The notes under the pieces are model-generated. The model searched no databases. It had not been told where the DNA came from and saw nothing but the letters and a program-made list of their open reading frames with translations. The translations under genes and the position numbers were made by a program. From positions 62,001 through 126,000 of the forward strand of contig NZ_BMRA01000001.1 of assembly GCF_014648395.1 (NCBI RefSeq): DNA of 64,000 nucleotides. Reading direction: 5' to 3'. This stretch comes from Micromonospora fulviviridis. Lineage in GTDB: Bacteria; Actinomycetota; Actinomycetes; Mycobacteriales; Micromonosporaceae. The first letter of the stretch is position 1; each line of letters begins with the position of its first letter. Below, in pieces: positions 53,376 to 62,700 of the stretch.

Positions 53376-55364
53376 TCAGGCGTGGCTGGGGTGGTCGGAC
53401 TCGGCGCGGCGCTGGGCGAAGGTGGCGAAGGCGGTCAGGGACTCCGGGTTGGCCAGGGCACCCTTGGCCGCGGCGTTGTCCACCGGGGTGCCGGTGAGGA
53501 TCTTCTTCACCGGGACCTCCAGCTTCTTCGCGCTCAGGGTGCGCGGGACGGCCCGGACCTGGTGGATCTCGTCGGGGACGTGCCGCGGCGACAGCGCGGT
53601 ACGCAGCTCCCGGCAGATCTTCCTCCGCAGCTCGTCGTCCAGCTCCAGACCCTCGGCGAGCACCACGAAGAGGAGCAGCTCGCCCGCCCCGCCCTCGTCG
53701 TCCTCCAGGTGCACCACGACCGAGTCGACCACCTCGTCCAGCCCCTCGACCACCGAGTAGAACTCGGCCGTGCCGAGCCGGACGCCGCCCCGGTTGAGGG
53801 TGGCGTCGGAGCGGCCGGTGATCACGCAGCCGCCGCGCTCGTTGATGGTGATCCAGTCGCCGTGCCGCCAGACCCCCGGGTAGACCTCGAAGTACGCCTC
53901 CCGGTAGCGGGAGCCGTCGGTGTCGTTCCAGAAGCCGACCGGCATGCTCGGCATCGGCTCGGTGATCACCAGCTCGCCGAGCTGGCCGATCACCGGCGTG
54001 CCGTCGGCCGAGCGGGCCTCCACCTTCGCGCCGAGCGCCCGGCAGGTGATCTCCCCGGCGTGCACCGGCAGCAGCGGCACGCCGCCGACGAAGCCGGTGC
54101 AGACGTCCGTGCCGCCGGAGAGCGACTGGAGCTGGAGGCGGTCGCCGACGTTCTCGTAGACCCAGGTGAAGCCCTCGACGGGCAGCGGGGCGCCGGTCGA
54201 GCCCACCCCGCGCAGCGCGGACAGGTCGGCGCTCTCCTTCGGGACCAGCCCGGCCTTCCGGCAGGCCAGCAGGAACGGCGCCGACGTGCCGAAGTAGGTG
54301 GTGCCGGTCTCCGCCGCCAGCCGCCACAGCGCGCCCAGGTCGGGGTGGCCCGGGTTGCCGTCGAAGAGCACGATCGCCGCGCCCACCGCCGGCCCGGAGA
54401 CCAGGAAGTTCCACATCATCCAGCCGGTGGTGGTGAACCAGAAGAACCGGTCGGCCGGACCCAGGTCGTGGTGCAGGGCCAGCATCTTCAGGTGCTCCAG
54501 CAGGATGCCGCCGTGGCCGTGCACGATCGGCTTGGGCAGGCCGGTGGTGCCGGAGGAGTAGAGCACGTAGAGCGGGTGGTCGAAGGGCACCGGGGTGAAG
54601 GTCAGCGGCTCGTCGGTCTCCGCCGCCAGCTCGGCCCAGGACAGGGCGCCCTCGGGCGGGGTGCCGGCCGGGTCCAGGTACGGGATGGCGACGGTGTGCC
54701 GCAGCGACGGCAGGGCGGCCCGGATGGCGGCCACCTCGGCGCGCCGGTCGACCGGCTTGTCGCCGTAGCGGTAGCCGTCGACCGCCACCAGCACCGTGGG
54801 CTCGATCTGCTGCCAGCGGTCGGTGACGCTGCGGGTGCCGAACTCGGGCGCGCAGGAGGAGAAGATCGCGCCGAGGCTGGCGGTGGCGAGCAGCAGGACG
54901 TAGGTCTCCGGGATGTTCGGCGCGTACGCCGCCACCCGGTCGCCCTTCCCCACGCCGAGCCGGCGCAGGCCGGCCGCCACCCGGCGGACCCGCTCGCGCA
55001 ACTGCGCGGCCGTCAGCGTCTCCGGCGCGCGGGTCTGCCCGTGCGCGATCACCACCGGGTCGTCGTCGCCCCGGCCCGGCATCCGCAGCACGTTCTCGGC
55101 GTAGTTGAGGGTGGCGCCGGGGAACCAGCGGGCGCCCGGCATGGTCCGGTCGGTCAACGTGGCGGTCGGCGGGGTGTGCGCGACCACCTCGAAGTAGTCC
55201 CAGATCGACCGCCAGAAGGCGGACAGGTCGGTCACCGACCACTGCCACAGCGCGTCGTAGTCGGCGAACTCCAGCCCGCGGTGCTCGGCCAGCCAGCGCA
55301 GGTAGTCGCCGATCCGGGACCGCTCACGCACGTCGGCCGGCGGCGTCCACAGCACGTCACCCAC
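53376..55364 (-). CDS. Acetoacetyl-CoA synthetase
   Basis: About 662 residues from a GTG at 55364 (GGGAGG upstream), the normal length for acetoacetate--CoA ligases. ATP motif YSSGTTGLPKPIVHGHGG, FFWFTTTGWMMWNF, GGTDVCTGF and the catalytic lysine region RTLSAKKLEVPVKKI are all intact. It activates acetoacetate (or a similar short 3-oxo acid) with ATP and CoA, feeding ketone-body or polymer breakdown. The gene converges on the TIGR03089 gene with 27 bases between the ends. Confidence 0.92.
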   Translation of the reverse strand: MGDVLWTPPADVRERSRIGDYLRWLAEHRGLEFADYDALWQWSVTDLSAFWRSIWDYFEVVAHTPPTATLTDRTMPGARWFPGATLNYAENVLRMPGRGDDDPVVIAHGQTRAPETLTAAQLRERVRRVAAGLRRLGVGKGDRVAAYAPNIPETYVLLLATASLGAIFSSCAPEFGTRSVTDRWQQIEPTVLVAVDGYRYGDKPVDRRAEVAAIRAALPSLRHTVAIPYLDPAGTPPEGALSWAELAAETDEPLTFTPVPFDHPLYVLYSSGTTGLPKPIVHGHGGILLEHLKMLALHHDLGPADRFFWFTTTGWMMWNFLVSGPAVGAAIVLFDGNPGHPDLGALWRLAAETGTTYFGTSAPFLLACRKAGLVPKESADLSALRGVGSTGAPLPVEGFTWVYENVGDRLQLQSLSGGTDVCTGFVGGVPLLPVHAGEITCRALGAKVEARSADGTPVIGQLGELVITEPMPSMPVGFWNDTDGSRYREAYFEVYPGVWRHGDWITINERGGCVITGRSDATLNRGGVRLGTAEFYSVVEGLDEVVDSVVVHLEDDEGGAGELLLFVVLAEGLELDDELRRKICRELRTALSPRHVPDEIHQVRAVPRTLSAKKLEVPVKKILTGTPVDNAAAKGALANPESLTAFATFAQRRAESDHPSHA

Positions 55365-55471
55365 TGTTCCACCCTCCCTGAGGCCCGTCACGACACTGTG
55401 CATGGGCCGTGGCGCCATCTTGCCCTACCTCGCGAGGCCATTCTCCGCACCGGGTGCCGGTGACGGGGCGT

Positions 55472-55513
55472 GGCCGGCCCACACGCCCGGGCCACCGGGT
55501 GTGTGGGCCGGCC
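55472..55513 (-). terminator. Hairpin after the thioesterase gene
   Basis: Perfect 13-base arms (GGCCGGCCCACAC at 55472-55484 and its complement at 55501-55513), with a smaller CCGG/CCGG pairing inside the loop. It is five bases past the thioesterase stop and 108 bases before the acetoacetyl-CoA synthetase start, on the same strand. Confidence 0.7.
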
Positions 55514-55517
55514 GCCG

Positions 55518-56033
55518 TCAGCCGGCCCGGTGGGCCTGGATGGCCCGGCGGCGGGCCAGCCGGTGCGCCCGGCGGATCTCCGCCTCCCGGTAGCGCCGCT
55601 CGTCCTCCGGCGTCTCCGGCAGCACCGGCCGGACCGGGCGCGGTGCGCCGCCCACGTCCACCCCCACGAAGACCAGGTACGCCGTGGCGACCCGGACGGG
55701 CTCGTCCTCGGCCGAGTCCCAGCGCTCGGCGACCACCTTCACCCCGACCTCCATCGAGGTGTTGCCGGTCCAGTTCACCTGGGCGTGCGCGTGCACCAGG
55801 TCGCCCACCCGGACCGGTTCGGAGAAGACGATCTCGTCGATCGAGGCGGTCACCGCGGTGCCGCCGCTGTGCCGGGCCGCCGCCGCCCCGGCCACGTCGT
55901 CGACGAACTTCATCAGTACCCCACCGTGCACGGTCCCGTACAGATTGACATCGACAGCGGTCATGATGCGACTCAGCGTGACGCGCGAGTACGAGGTCGG
56001 CTTGCCCTGCGGGGCGGAGGGGTGATCTGTCAT
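55518..56033 (-). CDS. Hotdog-fold acyl-CoA thioesterase
   Basis: A 171-residue acyl-CoA hydrolase of the BACH/YciA type: NLYGTVHGGVLMKFVDDVAGAAAARHSG carries the catalytic-site Asn/Gly/His and Asp, then VRVGDLVHAHAQVNWTGNTSMEVGVKV. It releases CoA from acyl-CoA. The basic C-terminal tail (about 145-171) is longer than usual. The ATG at 56033 is divergent from a membrane-protein gene 23 bases away. Confidence 0.9.
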   Translation of the reverse strand: MTDHPSAPQGKPTSYSRVTLSRIMTAVDVNLYGTVHGGVLMKFVDDVAGAAAARHSGGTAVTASIDEIVFSEPVRVGDLVHAHAQVNWTGNTSMEVGVKVVAERWDSAEDEPVRVATAYLVFVGVDVGGAPRPVRPVLPETPEDERRYREAEIRRAHRLARRRAIQAHRAG

Positions 56034-56056
56034 GCCGAAAACGGTACGGTGCGCGG

Positions 56057-56716
56057 ATGCGACATCTCTGGAGCTTCCTCGCCGGGTTGGTGGTGGCGCC
56101 CGTCACCTGGGTGCTCGTCACGCTCGGTCAGGACGGATCTGAGCGCACCGTGCACCGCTGGGTGGAGATCGGTACGTACAGCACCCCCAACCTGATCGAG
56201 CCGGCCGTATACCTGGGCGTCGCCGGCATCCTGCTCGGCCTGCTCGGCACGCTGCGCTTCTCGCCCCTCGGCCCGGCCGTGGCCGGGCTGCTGCTCGTGG
56301 TCCCGTACCTCGGGCTGTTCGTCGCGCCCTTCACCGTCCGGGACCGGATCCCCGAGGGCTGGAAGTTGCTCGGGGACCCGCTGCCGCTGCGCGAGCCCCT
56401 GGAGAACGGCACGCTGTTCCTGATCGGCGTGCTGCTGCTGATGGCCGTGTTCAGCGGCCAGCGCTGGCGGCAGCGGCCGGGCGGGGCGGCGGCCGAGGCG
56501 GAGCTGACCCCGGCCGACAAGCCGATCGAGCACAACACCTCGCTCGGCGACTGGCCCCCGACAGGCCCGACGAAGGAGGGCGATCCGGCCCCCCTCACGC
56601 TGGCCTATCCCGACACCCCCACCGACCCCCTGCCCCGCCGCTCCGGCGGCGAGTCGCCGTGGTCCGCGCCTCCGCGCACGGGCGCCCGACCGGAGGGCAC
56701 CACCGAGATCCGTTGA
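56057..56716 (+). CDS. Four-helix membrane protein with disordered tail
   Basis: A 219-residue protein. Hydrophobic helices lie near 5-24, 50-66, 70-92 and 119-136. The region between the third and fourth contains IPEGWKLLGDPLPLREPLENG. Residues 140-219 are Pro/Thr/Gly-rich and probably cytoplasmic and disordered. This pattern occurs in actinobacterial proteins next to acyl-CoA dehydrogenase genes; I know no function. It converges on that gene, with a hairpin between. Confidence 0.75.
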   Translation: MRHLWSFLAGLVVAPVTWVLVTLGQDGSERTVHRWVEIGTYSTPNLIEPAVYLGVAGILLGLLGTLRFSPLGPAVAGLLLVVPYLGLFVAPFTVRDRIPEGWKLLGDPLPLREPLENGTLFLIGVLLLMAVFSGQRWRQRPGGAAAEAELTPADKPIEHNTSLGDWPPTGPTKEGDPAPLTLAYPDTPTDPLPRRSGGESPWSAPPRTGARPEGTTEIR

Positions 56717-56721
56717 CGACC

Positions 56722-56751
56722 GCGGGCGGGCCGGTCACCCGGCCCGCCCGC
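56722..56751. terminator. Bidirectional hairpin between convergent genes
   Basis: Perfect 13-base arms (GCGGGCGGGCCGG at 56722-56734 and its complement at 56739-56751) around a four-base loop, in the 57-base gap between the converging membrane-protein and acyl-CoA dehydrogenase genes. Confidence 0.75.
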
Positions 56752-56773
56752 CCCAGTCGTCGCCCCCGGAGGG

Positions 56774-57937
56774 TCAGCCCTTGAGCAGCTGGCGCGCCAT
56801 GACGATGCGCTGCACCTGGTTGGTGCCCTCGTAGATCTGGGTGATCTTGGCGTCCCGCATCATCCGCTCGACCGGGTAGTCCCGGGTGTAGCCGTAGCCG
56901 CCGAGCAGCTGCACCGCGTCGGTGGTGATCTCCATGGCGGCGTCCGACGCGAAGCACTTGGCCGCCGCGCCGAAGTAGGTCAGGTCGGCGTCGCCCCGCT
57001 CGGACTTGCCGGCGGCCGTGTAGGTGAGCTGGCGGGCCGCCTCCAGCTTCATGCCCATGTCGGCGACCATGAACTGGATGCCCTGGAAGTCGGCGACCGC
57101 CTTGCCGAACTGCTTGCGCTCCTGGATGTAGCCCTTGGCGTAGTCCAGCGCGCCCTGCGCGATGCCGACCGCCTGCGCGGCGATGGTGACCCGGGTGTGG
57201 TCCAGGGTCCGCATCGCGGTGGCGAAGCCGGTGCCCTCGGCGCCGATCATGCGGTCCGCCGGGATCCGGACGTTGTCGAAGTAGACCTCGCGGGTCGGCG
57301 AGCCCTTGATGCCGAGCTTCTTCTCCGGCGCGCCGAAGCTCACCCCGGCGTCGGACTTCTCCACCACGAAGGCCGAGATGCCCTTCGAGCGAGCTGTGGG
57401 ATCCGTCACAGCGAAGACGGTGTAGTACTCCGAGACGCCCGCGTTGGTGATCCACCGCTTCACGCCGTTGAGCACCCAGTGGTCGCCGTCCCGGACCGCC
57501 TTGGTGGTCATCGAGGCGGCGTCGCTGCCCGCCTCCGGCTCGGAGAGGCAGTAGGAGAACATCGCGTCGCCGGCCGCCACCGGGGTCAGGTACTTCCGCT
57601 TCAGCTCCTCGGAGCCGGCCAGGATGAGCGGCATGGTGCCCAGCTTGTTCACGGCCGGGATCAGCGAGGACGAGGCGCAGGCGCGGGCCACCTCCTCGAT
57701 CACGATGGCCGTGGCCAGCGCGTCCGCGCCGGCGCCGCCGTACTCGACGGGGATGTGCGGGGCGTGGAAGTCGGCGGCCCGCAGCGCGTCGTAGGACGCC
57801 TTCGGGAACTCACCGGTCTCATCCGCCTCAGCGGCGTGCGGAGCGACCTTCGCCGCACAGACCTCCCGGACCGCCTCCCGGATGGCGTCGTGCTCCTCCG
57901 GCAACCGGTACACGTCGAACGACTGTTCTGCGGGCAT
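56774..57937 (-). CDS. Acyl-CoA dehydrogenase (FadE25-like)
   Basis: A 387-residue flavoenzyme of the usual length. FSYCLSEPEAGSDAASM binds FAD and substrate. QIYEGTNQVQRIVMARQLLKG contains the catalytic glutamate near residue 370. FAITDPTARSKGISAFVVEK-type strands and DLTYFGAAAKCFASDAAMEITTDAVQLLGGYGYTRDYP follow the mycobacterial FadE25 pattern. It introduces the double bond in beta-oxidation or branched-chain acyl-CoA breakdown. The ATG at 57937 has GGGGAGGG upstream. Confidence 0.92.
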   Translation of the reverse strand: MPAEQSFDVYRLPEEHDAIREAVREVCAAKVAPHAAEADETGEFPKASYDALRAADFHAPHIPVEYGGAGADALATAIVIEEVARACASSSLIPAVNKLGTMPLILAGSEELKRKYLTPVAAGDAMFSYCLSEPEAGSDAASMTTKAVRDGDHWVLNGVKRWITNAGVSEYYTVFAVTDPTARSKGISAFVVEKSDAGVSFGAPEKKLGIKGSPTREVYFDNVRIPADRMIGAEGTGFATAMRTLDHTRVTIAAQAVGIAQGALDYAKGYIQERKQFGKAVADFQGIQFMVADMGMKLEAARQLTYTAAGKSERGDADLTYFGAAAKCFASDAAMEITTDAVQLLGGYGYTRDYPVERMMRDAKITQIYEGTNQVQRIVMARQLLKG

Positions 57938-58185
57938 GTCGGCCCTCCCCTTTCACCGCTATCATGCGCAGTCTGTGGCGCCCGGAGGCTGCCGACTGCC
58001 GCAGACTGAAGGATAGCCACCAGGGTTCGGCCGGACCTTACCGGCGGGTAGGCTCGCGCACGAGCGGGGGCGACAGGCCACAACTACCCTCACACACGAC
58101 GACAGAGTTCCCTCGGTGCCGGCCCTGGCGCCCCAGCCGAACGCGACGCAAGGAAGCGCCGCCAGTGCGAGCGGAGAAGACAGGC

Positions 58186-59613
58186 GTGACGATCCCGTAC
58201 CCGAACACCCAGCCGATGCCAGCCATCGCCGCGGTGACGCCGCCCTCGGGCGCGGCCCGACCCCGGGTGACCTTCCTGGGCACCGGCTACCTCGGCGCGA
58301 CGTACGCCATCTGCTACGCCGAGCTCGGCTACGAGGTGCTCGGCTTCGACGTGGACGCGGACAAGATCGCGAAGCTGAACGCCGGCGAGGTGCCGATCCA
58401 CGAGCCCGGCCTGGACGAGCTGCTCCGGCGCAACCTGGCCGCCGGCCGGCTCCGGTTCAGCACCGACATCCAGGAGACCGCCGACTTCGGCGACGTGCAC
58501 TTCATCTGCGTCGGCACCCCGCAGCGGGCCGACGGGATGGGCGCCGACCTGTCGTACGTCGAGGCGTCGGTGACCAGCCTCGCCCAGCACCTGAGCCGCA
58601 AGGCGCTGATCGTCGGCAAGTCCACCGTGCCGGTCGGCACCGCCGAGTGGGTGGAGCAGCTCGTCGGCAAGCACACCCCCGCCGACCTGGGCGTCGAGGT
58701 GGCCTGGAGCCCCGAGTTCCTCCAGGAGGGCTTCGCCGTCGACGACGTGCTGCGCCCGAACCGGATCGTGGTCGGGGTCAAGAGCGAGTGGGCCAACGGC
58801 ATGCTCTACGCCGCCCACAAGGGCGTCTTCGACCTGGCCGCCACCGAGGACCGCGAGGTGCCGCTGGTGGTCACCGACTTCGCCACCGCGGAGCTGGTCA
58901 AGGTCGCCGCGAACGCCTTCCTGGCCACCAAGATCTCCTTCATCAACGCGATGGCCGAGGTCTGCGAGGCCGCCGGCGGCGACGTCACCCAGCTCGCCCG
59001 CTCGATCGGGTACGACCCCCGGATCGGCAACCGCTTCCTCCAGGCCGGCCTCGGCTTCGGCGGCGCCTGCCTGCCCAAGGACATCCGGGCCTTCCAGGCC
59101 CGCGCCCAGGAACTCGGCGCCGGCGAGGCGCTGCGCTTCCTGCACGAGGTGGACCTGATCAACCTGCGCCGGCGCACCCGGGTGGTCCAGCTCGCCGCCG
59201 ACCTGCTCGGCCGCCGCTCCGGCCCGGCCGGCCCCGACCTCTCCGGCACCCGGATCGCCGTGCTCGGCGCCACCTTCAAGCCGAACACCGACGACGTCCG
59301 GGACGCCCCGGCCCTCGCCGTCGCGGCGCTGCTCGGCAAGGCCGGCGCCGACGTGCACGTGTTCGACCCGCAGGGCGTGGAGAACGCCCGCCGGGCGGTA
59401 CCCGAGCTGACCTACGAGGCCACCATGAACGACGCCGTCCGCGGCGCCGACCTGGTCTGCGTCCTCACCGAGTGGGCCGAGTTCCGCAACGCCGACCCGG
59501 TCGCCCTGGGTGAGCTCGCCAACGGCCGCAAGGTGGTCGACGGCCGCAACTGCCTGGACTCCACACTGTGGACGCAGGCCGGGTGGGAGTACCGCGGCAT
59601 GGGTCGCCCCTGA
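58186..59613 (+). CDS. UDP-glucose/GDP-mannose dehydrogenase family protein
   Basis: About 475 residues. NAD motif VTFLGTGYLGATYAICYAELG, KSTVPVGTAEWVEQL, the catalytic cysteine near residue 295 in GFGGACLPKDIRAF and the third-domain LGATFKPNTDDVRDAP are complete. The enzyme oxidises a UDP- or GDP-hexose to the uronic acid for envelope or exopolysaccharide synthesis. The GTG at 58186 is preferred (GGAGAAG seven bases upstream); a GTG at 58165 is in frame with a weaker site. A strong terminator follows. Confidence 0.9.
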   Translation: MTIPYPNTQPMPAIAAVTPPSGAARPRVTFLGTGYLGATYAICYAELGYEVLGFDVDADKIAKLNAGEVPIHEPGLDELLRRNLAAGRLRFSTDIQETADFGDVHFICVGTPQRADGMGADLSYVEASVTSLAQHLSRKALIVGKSTVPVGTAEWVEQLVGKHTPADLGVEVAWSPEFLQEGFAVDDVLRPNRIVVGVKSEWANGMLYAAHKGVFDLAATEDREVPLVVTDFATAELVKVAANAFLATKISFINAMAEVCEAAGGDVTQLARSIGYDPRIGNRFLQAGLGFGGACLPKDIRAFQARAQELGAGEALRFLHEVDLINLRRRTRVVQLAADLLGRRSGPAGPDLSGTRIAVLGATFKPNTDDVRDAPALAVAALLGKAGADVHVFDPQGVENARRAVPELTYEATMNDAVRGADLVCVLTEWAEFRNADPVALGELANGRKVVDGRNCLDSTLWTQAGWEYRGMGRP

Positions 59614-59627
59614 CCCCGTGAACCACT

Positions 59628-59672
59628 GGCCGGCCGGCCGGGGACCCGATCCCCGGCCGGCCGGCCCTTTTT
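59628..59672 (+). terminator. Intrinsic terminator after the sugar-dehydrogenase gene
   Basis: Perfect 17-base arms (GGCCGGCCGGCCGGGGA at 59628-59644 and its complement at 59650-59666), five-base loop, followed by CTTTTTG. This is the clearest rho-independent terminator in the window. Confidence 0.9.
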
Positions 59673-59774
59673 GTTGTCCGGAACGCGCCGGCAACAGTCG
59701 AAATCCCGGCCCGGTCAAGGCATGCTGCGACTGGGAGGTCCACCGCGCGGGGGCCGACCGGACGGGAGAGTGTC

Positions 59775-62700
59775 GTGCAGAGCTTCAGGTGCGCCTCGTG
59801 CGGGCGGGAGATCAAGCCCGCCGTCGTCTGCCCGCACTGCGGCGCGGACCAGCCACAGTGGGCCGAGCACCTGGCCGAGATCGAGCGCTCGATCGCCGAG
59901 ATGAAGGCCCGCGACGCCGAGATCGCCCGCGAGCAGCGGCAGATCGCCGCCAAGATGCAGGCCGCCCTCTTCCAGCGGGACATCCTGGCGCACGCCGGTG
60001 AGGAACGGATCAAGCAGGCCACCCGGCCCCGCCGCGTGCTGCGCCGCCGGCCCGGCCGCCGCCCCCCGACCGCGACCACCGGCGCGCCGCCCCGGGTGCC
60101 CCGCCAGGGCACCGGGCCGACCGCCCCGGAGGACCCGCCCCCGCCGCCGCCCCGCAGCCGCCCACAGTGGCTCGACGTGGACGACCCGGAGCACCCGCCG
60201 GAGGCGTCCTCGCGGGAGGTGCAGAACATCCCCCTCGGGCTCGGCGCGCTGCTGCTCGGCGTCGCGGCTGTGGTCTTCGCCGCGGTCGCCACCAGCTCGA
60301 TGGACGCGCTGGCCCGGCTCGGTGTGCTGCTGGTCGCCACGGTGCTGATGCTGCTCGCCCCGCCGGTGCTGGCCCGGCGCGGGCTCACCTCGACCGCCGA
60401 GACGATCGCCGCGGTGGGCCTGCTGCTGGTGCCGCTGGCCGGGTACGCGCTCTGGGCCGTCGACCGGATCGGCGGCGGCACCTCCGGCGCCGCCTTCTCC
60501 GGGTCGATCTTCCTGGTCACCACAACGGTCGCCTTCGGGTACGCGTACTGGACCGGCCTGCGGGCGCCCCGCTTCGCCACCGTGCTGGCCGCCCAGCCGG
60601 TGCTGCCGCTGCTGGCGTACGAGCGGATCACCGGCCCGGCCGGCTGGGCGCTGGTGCTCACCGTGGTGGCCGTGGTCGACCTCGCGCTGGCCCGCTCGGC
60701 CGTGGTGGTCGAACGCCCGGTGCGGCGGGACCTGCCGACCCCGCCCCCCGAGCCCGCCCCGCCCCGGCAGCGCGCCGCGGACGACCGGCCCGAGTCGGAC
60801 CCGGAGGAGTCCGCCGAGGTGCTCGGCGGGGAGCCGCCCCCCGGCGCGGAGCCGGTCCCGCCCGCGCGTCCGGTGCCGTGGCTGCGCGAGCTGACCTGGC
60901 TGCTGCACGGAGCGGCGGTCGCCGTCGCCCTGGCGTACGCGGTCACCGCCCTGCTGCGCGCCACCACCGTGCCGGCGTCCGCCGCGGCGGGCGCCGTGCT
61001 GCTGCTCGCCGCGCTGGTCGGGCTGGCCGGGACGCTGGTGCTGCGCCGGCCGCCGCTGCCCGACGTGGGCGCCGGCATCGTCACCCTCGCGGTGATCGGC
61101 GCGCTGGGCCGGGTCGCCTCGGTCGCCTTCCCCGGCCGGTCGCTGCTGCTCATCGCCGCGGTCATCGCGCTCACGGGGTTCGCGGTCCGGGGCGTACCGG
61201 AGGCGGCCCGGCGGGGGCCGCAGCTCGCCTCGGCGGTCGCGCTCACGGTCAGCGGCCTGGTGGTGGCCGGCGGCGCGCTGCGCGCCGGGCTGGCCCCGGT
61301 CCGCGCCGCGCTGCCCGCCTGGTCGGCGGACCTGAGCGGGTGGCACGCCGAACTGGCGGCGGCGGTCGGCCCGACCGGCTGGCAGCTCGCCGCCAGCGCG
61401 CTGCTGCTCACCGTCGCCGCGGTGGTCGCCCTGCCCCCGGACATCCGGCGGGAGTTCGCGGTCGTCGGGGCGGCGCTGACCGCGCTCGCCGTGCCGGCCT
61501 CGCTCGGGCTGGGCTGGGCGACCGCCTGCTGGCCGATGCTGCTGACCGCGGTGGCCATCGGCGTGCTCGGGCTCACCGCCGGCACCGAGCGCGCCGCGGT
61601 GGCCCACTCGGTGACCGCCGCCGGGCTGGGGCTCATCGGGGCCGGCGCCGCGCTGGCCCGGCCCGCGCTCACCGCCGCCGCGCTGACCCTGCTGTTCCTG
61701 GCCGGCGCGCTGGTCTCCCTGGCGCCCCGGGTCCGGATCGCCGCGGCCGCCGCGGACACCGTCTGCGCCTGGGCGGCCGGCGGGGCCGCGTTCGCGTTCC
61801 CCGGCGCGGTGGCCGCGTTCGTCGCCGCCACGGTGCCGACCGCGCCGACCCTGAGCCCGGCGAACCTCCGCGAGGTCACCGTCCCGATCCTCGCGGCGAG
61901 CTTCCTCGGCGTCTGCGTCACGCTCGGCTACGCCGCCCTCGTCCAGGTCGCGCAGCGGCACCTCAGCATGCCGCACGCGCTCGGCACCGTGCTGGGTGCG
62001 GTGGCGGTCGCGGCGGCCGGCTTCGGGGCGCCCGGCGCCACCAGCGCCGACGCCTGGGTGGGCGGGCTGCTGCTGGTGGCTGCCGCGCTGCTCGCGCTGG
62101 CCCCCCGGATCGACGCCGGCCGTCGCGCCGACCTGACCCTCGACGGTTCCGACCTGGCCCTCGCCGCCACCACGGTGGCACTCATCGCCACCCTGGCCCG
62201 GATCGCCGCCGTGCTGGCCCCCGGCGGCCAGCTCGTGGTGGCCGCCGCGCTGGTGACCGTGGTCGCCGTCGCCGCCCGGGCGATGCCCGAGGAGTGGCGG
62301 CGCGGGCCGGTCCTCGGCATCGCCGTCGGCGGCACGCTGATCGGCCTCATCGCGGCCTGGAGCGCGCTGCGCGGCGGGGTCGGCGTGCTGGCCACGCCCG
62401 GCCCGATCTGGGCCGGCGACCTGAGCGGCTGGCCGGCCGCGCCGACCGGCGGGTCGACCTGGCAGGCGCCGGTCGCGCTGGCGCTGCTGGCCGTGGCCGC
62501 CGGCATCCTGCTGCCGCCGCCCTGGAAGTACGACGTCTCCGGCGCGGCGGCCGTGCTCGCCACCATCGGCGCGCCGGCCGCGTTCGACCTGCCCTGGTGG
62601 TCCCCGGTGCTGGTGGGCGCCATGGTCGCCACCGTCTTCGGGATGGCGGCGGTGGCCGCGACCGACCCGCGGGCCGCCCTGTCCCGGGCCACGGTGGCCG

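Noticed and set aside
51392..53497. A 701-codon open frame on the plus strand
   Set aside because: It crosses the glycosyltransferase gene in antisense and the TIGR03089 gene in another frame. Neither half has a family match.
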